Shown piece by piece: positions 7,077 through 10,171 of a DNA stretch of 10,171 nt. The DNA comes from Myxococcales bacterium (GTDB lineage Bacteria; Myxococcota; Bradymonadia; REDH01), in NCBI GenBank assembly GCA_018970625.1, contig JAGWVZ010000085.1, positions 1 to 10,171 on the forward strand, in the 5' to 3' direction. The position numbers and the translations under genes were made by a program. Position 1 is the stretch's first letter. The number at the start of each line of letters is the position of its first letter. The notes beneath the pieces are model-generated. The model searched no databases. It was not told the origin of the DNA and saw nothing but the letters and a program-made list of their open reading frames with translations.

Positions 7077-7326
7077 TCTCGAGTGCGCCAGCTACAGCCA
7101 CAGGTGGACCGTTAGTTCAAAAAAGATCGCCAAATGCCGAAGGGGCGGTGATGACGCAGGTTTTTTTCTCGCATGGTCGCCGGAAATCGTTTATGCCCCC
7201 GGCTAACCGGTTGTGCTCCACGTCGGATGTCCCGACGTTGGGGCGTTTTCGCGAGAGGCTCTGGGGTTTCCCCACCCAACGTGCCGACGACCAGCCGGGC
7301 GGTCGTCACGTGTCAGAAGAGAACGT
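7077..7326 (+). promoter_or_regulatory. Intergenic region and structured leader of the RRM gene
   Basis: These 250 bp carry no convincing gene. The first part is A-rich (TTCAAAAAAGATCG around 7115-7129) and has a T-run at 7161-7167 without a strong stem, so any terminator for the kinase operon is weak. The second half has three hairpins: ACGTCGG/CCGACGT (7220-7226 with 7232-7238), TGGGG/CCCCA (7262-7266 with 7270-7274) and GACGACC/GGTCGTC (7286-7292 with 7301-7307). The last ends about 19 nt before the start codon. I could not identify promoter boxes, so the true 5' end is unknown. The arrangement suggests post-transcriptional control, such as temperature, which is inference. Confidence 0.4.
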
Positions 7327-7860
7327 ATGTCGAAGAAGCTGTTTGTCGGTGGTTTGAGCTGGAATACGAATGATGACAGCCTCCGTGAGGCTTTCGCACA
7401 GTTTGGGACGGTCACCGACAGCAAAGTGATCACCGACCGTGAAACAGGCCGGTCGCGTGGCTTTGGCTTCGTGACATTCTCCGAAGAAGCAGAAGCCAAG
7501 GCCGCACGCGCTCAGATGGACGGCAACCAGCTGGATGGTCGCACCATTCGCGTCGATGAAGCCCAGGAGAACGCCGGTGGTGGCGGTGGACGCCCGGGCG
7601 GCGGCGGCTTTAGTCGCGGCGGCGGCGGCGGCGGTGGTGGTGGCTACGGCGGCGGCGGCGGCGGCGGTCGTTCCTCTGGTGGCGGCGGCTACGGCGGCGG
7701 CGGCGGCTACGGCGGCGGAGGTGGTGGCGGCGGCTACGGCGGTGGCGGTGGACGCGACTCCGATCGTGGTGGTCGCGACTTTGATCGCGGCGGTCGTGGC
7801 GACCGTGACTCCGACCGTGGCGGACGTGGCGGACGCGGCGGGCGCGACGGCGGCTGGTAA
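7327..7860 (+). CDS. Glycine-rich RRM RNA-binding protein
   Basis: A 177-aa cytoplasmic single-stranded RNA-binding protein. Residues 3-79 form one RNA recognition motif with RNP2 LFVGGL (5-10) and RNP1 RGFGFVTF (44-51), including the aromatic residues that stack on RNA. Residues 84-177 are a low-complexity tail: long Gly runs with SRGG and repeated GYGG units, then DSDRGG/DFDRGG/DSDRGG and [10 protein letters not shown] repeats, like eukaryotic GRP/CIRP and cyanobacterial Rbp proteins. Family members are often cold-inducible RNA chaperones; that role is inferred here. The ATG at 7327 is chosen because SKKLFVGG is the usual N-terminus; the in-frame ATG at 7213 would add 38 unrelated residues across the structured leader. 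A purine-rich stretch (AGAAGAGAA) precedes the ATG. It is alone between its leader and a strong terminator. Confidence 0.93.
   Translation: MSKKLFVGGLSWNTNDDSLREAFAQFGTVTDSKVITDRETGRSRGFGFVTFSEEAEAKAARAQMDGNQLDGRTIRVDEAQENAGGGGGRPGGGGFSRGGGGGGGGGYGGGGGGGRSSGGGGYGGGGGYGGGGGGGGYGGGGGRDSDRGGRDFDRGGRGDRDSDRGGRGGRGGRDGGW
7566..7857 (+). repeat. GGC/GGT-rich repeat tract encoding the Gly-rich tail
   Basis: Long runs of GGC and GGT codons interrupted by TAC, CGC and AGT encode units such as GYGGGGG and DRGGR. Imperfect copies of GGCTACGGCGGCGGCGG recur between about 7640 and 7750. Such tracts can expand or contract by slippage and are hard to assemble, so tail length may vary between strains. Confidence 0.7.
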
Positions 7861-7886
7861 GCAACAGCCCATCCGTAAAGCATCTG

Positions 7887-7918
7887 AAAACGCGTTCCTT
7901 TGCTGGAGCGCGTTTTTT
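7887..7918 (+). terminator. Intrinsic terminator after the RRM gene
   Basis: AAAACGCGTTCC (7887-7898) pairs with GGAGCGCGTTTT (7905-7916) to give a 12-bp stem with one G-U pair and a 6-nt TTTGCT loop. Six T follow the GC stem (7913-7918), with more T-rich bases after. It lies 27 nt past the stop codon; the A-tract on the left side could let it act on the opposite strand too. Confidence 0.9.
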
Positions 7919-8152
7919 CGTTTTTGCCCTGCAACAGACAACGCCCCACAGGTTACCTGCCAAAGCGACAGGATGGGGAAATGCATGTCCGGCCTGATCG
8001 CTGGCGACTCCACGTGACCCAGCCCTAACGCATTGCGTCGCAACATGCTGAAGGGATAGAGGTTTTCTGTTGTGAACCTTGTCACCGCAGGCGCGCCGAG
8101 ATAACGCTATCGACAGCTACCCTGTCGTAGGTCTCCTCACCCTGTGAAGTTT
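7919..8152 (+). promoter_or_regulatory. Upstream region of lipoprotein gene with bulged hairpin
   Basis: No gene is visible in this 234-bp gap. Near its end CTA-CGACAG (8107-8116, with T8110 bulged) pairs with CTGTCG-TAG (8122-8130) around a CTACC loop, 22 nt before the ATG. TTGTCA around 8079 could be a -35 box but no good -10 follows at proper spacing. The promoter and the ribosome site (perhaps GTGAAG just before the ATG) are therefore weakly defined. Confidence 0.3.
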
Positions 8153-10171
8153 ATGGCGCGCACCTCCACCCAACTGTCCTGGATCCTGCTACTCGTCGCG
8201 TCGCTGTGCAGTGGGTGCGGCGATGATGACTCACAAACCGCTCTCGACGCTACCGCGAACACGGATGCGGACACGACGTCATCCGATATCGACGCCGACA
8301 TGACGTCCGAACCGGATGTACCCCTGGACACAGCGCCAGACCCAAGCGACGTACCCGAATCAGGCGACACTACCGACGACGTACGTGGCGATACGGAAGC
8401 ACCCGAACCGGCACTTCGAGATTGCGATCCCCTTCAGGAGTCGGTCTGCGCCCTGCCCTGGCCGTCCAGTCTGTATCTGCAGGAAGATTCCAGCCGCGCT
8501 ACCGGATACACGCTGCAATTCGGAGCTACCACGCTACCCGCAAACAATCGCGGCGCTCACATCTCGCCCGAAGACTACCGACGACTCGACGGCTACAGCG
8601 TCGGCGGACCCGTCATGGTTCATTTTCCAGACCTCGACCTCACCGGCATGCCAACGGAGTGGAATCCGGGACCTTCGCTCGATGAAGATAGCCAGGTCCT
8701 GCTCTGGCGCGTGCTCGATGACGGCTCGCTGGAACGAGTGGCGCACTGGGTTGAAACAGATTCCCACGCCAGCGATCCAGCACGACAGCTCACCTTCGTT
8801 CGCCCTGCTGTCATTCTGGAAGAAGCCACCCGCTACATTGTCGCGTTTCGCAACCTGAGAACGACCGACGGCGCCCCCATTCCGCAGAGCCCTGCCTTCG
8901 CTGCGCTGGTAACGCGCCAAACCGCTGCAGACCCCGCGCTCGCGCCACGTCAGGAACGCTTCGATGACGTCTTTGATCGCATCCGCACGACCGGAATTGA
9001 CCCCACTGAACTGACTCTCGCCTGGGATTTTGTAACCGCCAGCAGCGATGCGCTTCACGGCGACATGCTGCACATCAGGGACGAGGGACTCGCCATCATG
9101 GGAGAGACCAATCCAGAACTCACCATCACGAGCATCGAACGTTTCACCACTGAACAGGATGAGCACATCGCCATACGTCTCCAGGGAACCCTGCAAGTTC
9201 CCCATTACGTAGTGCCTGAGCCCATCAATCCGATCATTACGGGCTGGGCATTGAATTTCGGCGATGACGGGCTGCCCGAACCATTGGGCACCCGAGACAT
9301 GAAATGGTGGGCGATGGTCCCTCACTCTGCGATAAACCAGCCCGATGTTCCTCACAGCCTGATGCAATACGGTCACGGACTGCTCGGCGAAGGAGAACAG
9401 GTATTTTCAGGCTTTAATCGCCGACTCGCCAACACCTTCAATCTCATCGTCTTTGGCTGCGAAATGATCGGTATGGCCGACGAGGACTACACAAACGTGC
9501 TCGTCATGGTCAAAGAAATGAGCCACTTCCATTGGCTCGCTGACCGTCTGCATCAAGGATTATTTGAACACCTGGCACTCGCACGCACGATGCGGCAGCG
9601 CTTTGAATCCCTGCCCGAAATTGTCGCCGAGAACGTCAACATTAATGAAGATGAACTCTTCTATTCCGGCATTTCTCAGGGCGGGATTTTTGGTGCCACC
9701 CTCATGGCACTCACCACCGATATGCAGCATGGACATCTGGGTGTCCCAGGAAATCACTACAATACTTTGCTGTTTCGATCCGTCGACTTTACGCCATTCT
9801 TCGAACAAATGTCCGCTGCCTATCCGGACTCCATCGATCAGGCGCTCATTCTTGCCACCGTTCAGTTGCTCTGGGACAAGGCCGACCCCGTAAGCTACCT
9901 GCGACATATCTCTGCTGAACCGTTCCCTGGTAACGAACCCCATTCGATTCTGCTCGCGCCCGCCAAAGGTGATTGGCAGGTCTCGGTCAATACCAACGAG
10001 GTCGCGGCCCGAAGCGATATCGGAATCGCCATCATGCAAAACTATGATCGCGAACGTCAGGTGTGGGGCGTAGAAGAAACCCCATATCCGCATACCGGTT
10101 CAGGCGTCGTCCTGTACGACTTTGGTAATCCGTGGCCCGCCGAAAATGTAAATCTCCCCCCCAACGACGAG
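8153..10171 (+). CDS. Secreted lipoprotein with alpha/beta-hydrolase (lipase/esterase-like) domain, 3' partial
   Basis: The frame runs open from ATG 8153 to the window edge (673 codons), so the C-terminus is missing. Residues 4-21 are a signal peptide, with the probable lipidated Cys22 in CSGC; Cys at -3 makes the lipobox atypical. Residues 23-90 are an Asp/Thr/Pro-rich linker, as in many surface lipoproteins. Two cysteines (91 and 99, CDPLQESVC) could form a disulfide and precede PWPSSLYL. The body resembles a large lipoprotein family of Myxococcota/Bradymonadia with lipase-like folds: RPAVILEEATRYIVAFRNL, LAWDFVTAS, MQYGHGLLGEGEQV as possible oxyanion region, and nucleophile elbow GISQG with Ser508. 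The GDWQV segment near residue 605 may be close to an acidic triad residue. The catalytic His is not identified and may lie past the edge. Substrate unknown; a lipid or ester is likely by fold only. Confidence 0.82.
   Translation, partial: MARTSTQLSWILLLVASLCSGCGDDDSQTALDATANTDADTTSSDIDADMTSEPDVPLDTAPDPSDVPESGDTTDDVRGDTEAPEPALRDCDPLQESVCALPWPSSLYLQEDSSRATGYTLQFGATTLPANNRGAHISPEDYRRLDGYSVGGPVMVHFPDLDLTGMPTEWNPGPSLDEDSQVLLWRVLDDGSLERVAHWVETDSHASDPARQLTFVRPAVILEEATRYIVAFRNLRTTDGAPIPQSPAFAALVTRQTAADPALAPRQERFDDVFDRIRTTGIDPTELTLAWDFVTASSDALHGDMLHIRDEGLAIMGETNPELTITSIERFTTEQDEHIAIRLQGTLQVPHYVVPEPINPIITGWALNFGDDGLPEPLGTRDMKWWAMVPHSAINQPDVPHSLMQYGHGLLGEGEQVFSGFNRRLANTFNLIVFGCEMIGMADEDYTNVLVMVKEMSHFHWLADRLHQGLFEHLALARTMRQRFESLPEIVAENVNINEDELFYSGISQGGIFGATLMALTTDMQHGHLGVPGNHYNTLLFRSVDFTPFFEQMSAAYPDSIDQALILATVQLLWDKADPVSYLRHISAEPFPGNEPHSILLAPAKGDWQVSVNTNEVAARSDIGIAIMQNYDRERQVWGVEETPYPHTGSGVVLYDFGNPWPAENVNLPPNDE

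Noticed and set aside
7129..7167. Weak CGCC/GGCG stem followed by a seven-T run after the kinase gene
   Set aside because: Only about four GC pairs with a 12-nt loop, and 13 nt between stem and T-run; not a convincing intrinsic terminator.
7566..7857. Repeats of the glycine tract as a CRISPR or mobile-element signature
   Set aside because: The repeats are in frame, encode a known type of Gly-rich tail and have no unique spacers.
7306..8085. Minus-strand open frame (259 codons) opposite the RRM gene
   Set aside because: Its Ala/Thr/Val-rich repeats are the complement of the GGC/GGT tract and it crosses the terminator; it is a low-complexity artefact.
8534..9376. Minus-strand open frame (280 codons) opposite the lipoprotein
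   Set aside because: The plus-strand frame has a signal peptide, a lipobox and a hydrolase motif over the same bases; the minus frame shows no recognisable features.

Overview
The window looks like a high-GC chromosome of a Myxococcota/Bradymonadia-type bacterium (old Deltaproteobacteria). This is inferred from gene content only: acidic-linker lipoproteins, a eukaryotic-type Ser/Thr kinase with an integral-membrane half, a calcineurin-like protein fused to a tetraheme cytochrome, and an RRM glycine-rich RNA-binding protein. No phylogenetic marker is present. I see no tRNA, rRNA, CRISPR array, insertion sequence or phage gene, and the genes are densely packed.

Layout. (1) 2-1480, + strand: the 3' part of a secreted metallophosphatase-like protein ending in a four-heme cytochrome c554-type domain; its start lies upstream of the window. 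(2) 1583-3852, - strand, convergent with (1): a seven-helix membrane protein, then after 141 bp a 64-aa two-helix protein with a GTG start, whose stop overlaps by ATGA the start of a parvulin/SurA-like lipoprotein. (3) 3853-4057: a divergent control region with a perfect 14-bp palindrome, GTGTATCGATACAC, beside other dyads and overlapping a possible promoter. (4) 4058-7076, + strand: an RlmI-family 23S rRNA methyltransferase followed 1 bp later by a six-helix transmembrane Ser/Thr protein kinase. (5) 7077-7918: a leader of about 250 nt with several predicted hairpins, a glycine-rich RRM protein, and a textbook intrinsic terminator. (6) 8153-10171, + strand: a lipoprotein with an acidic Asp/Thr linker and an alpha/beta-hydrolase (lipase/esterase-like) domain, open at the right edge.

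Two pairs are linked tightly enough to suggest joint function: the methyltransferase with the kinase, and the 64-aa membrane protein with the parvulin lipoprotein. The RRM protein sits in its own transcription unit and resembles cold-inducible RNA-binding proteins. The end genes encode envelope or secreted proteins. I found no clear evidence of a wholly new system. The least explained items are the three-gene envelope cluster, the methyltransferase-kinase pair with its palindromic control region, and the structured leader of the RRM gene.
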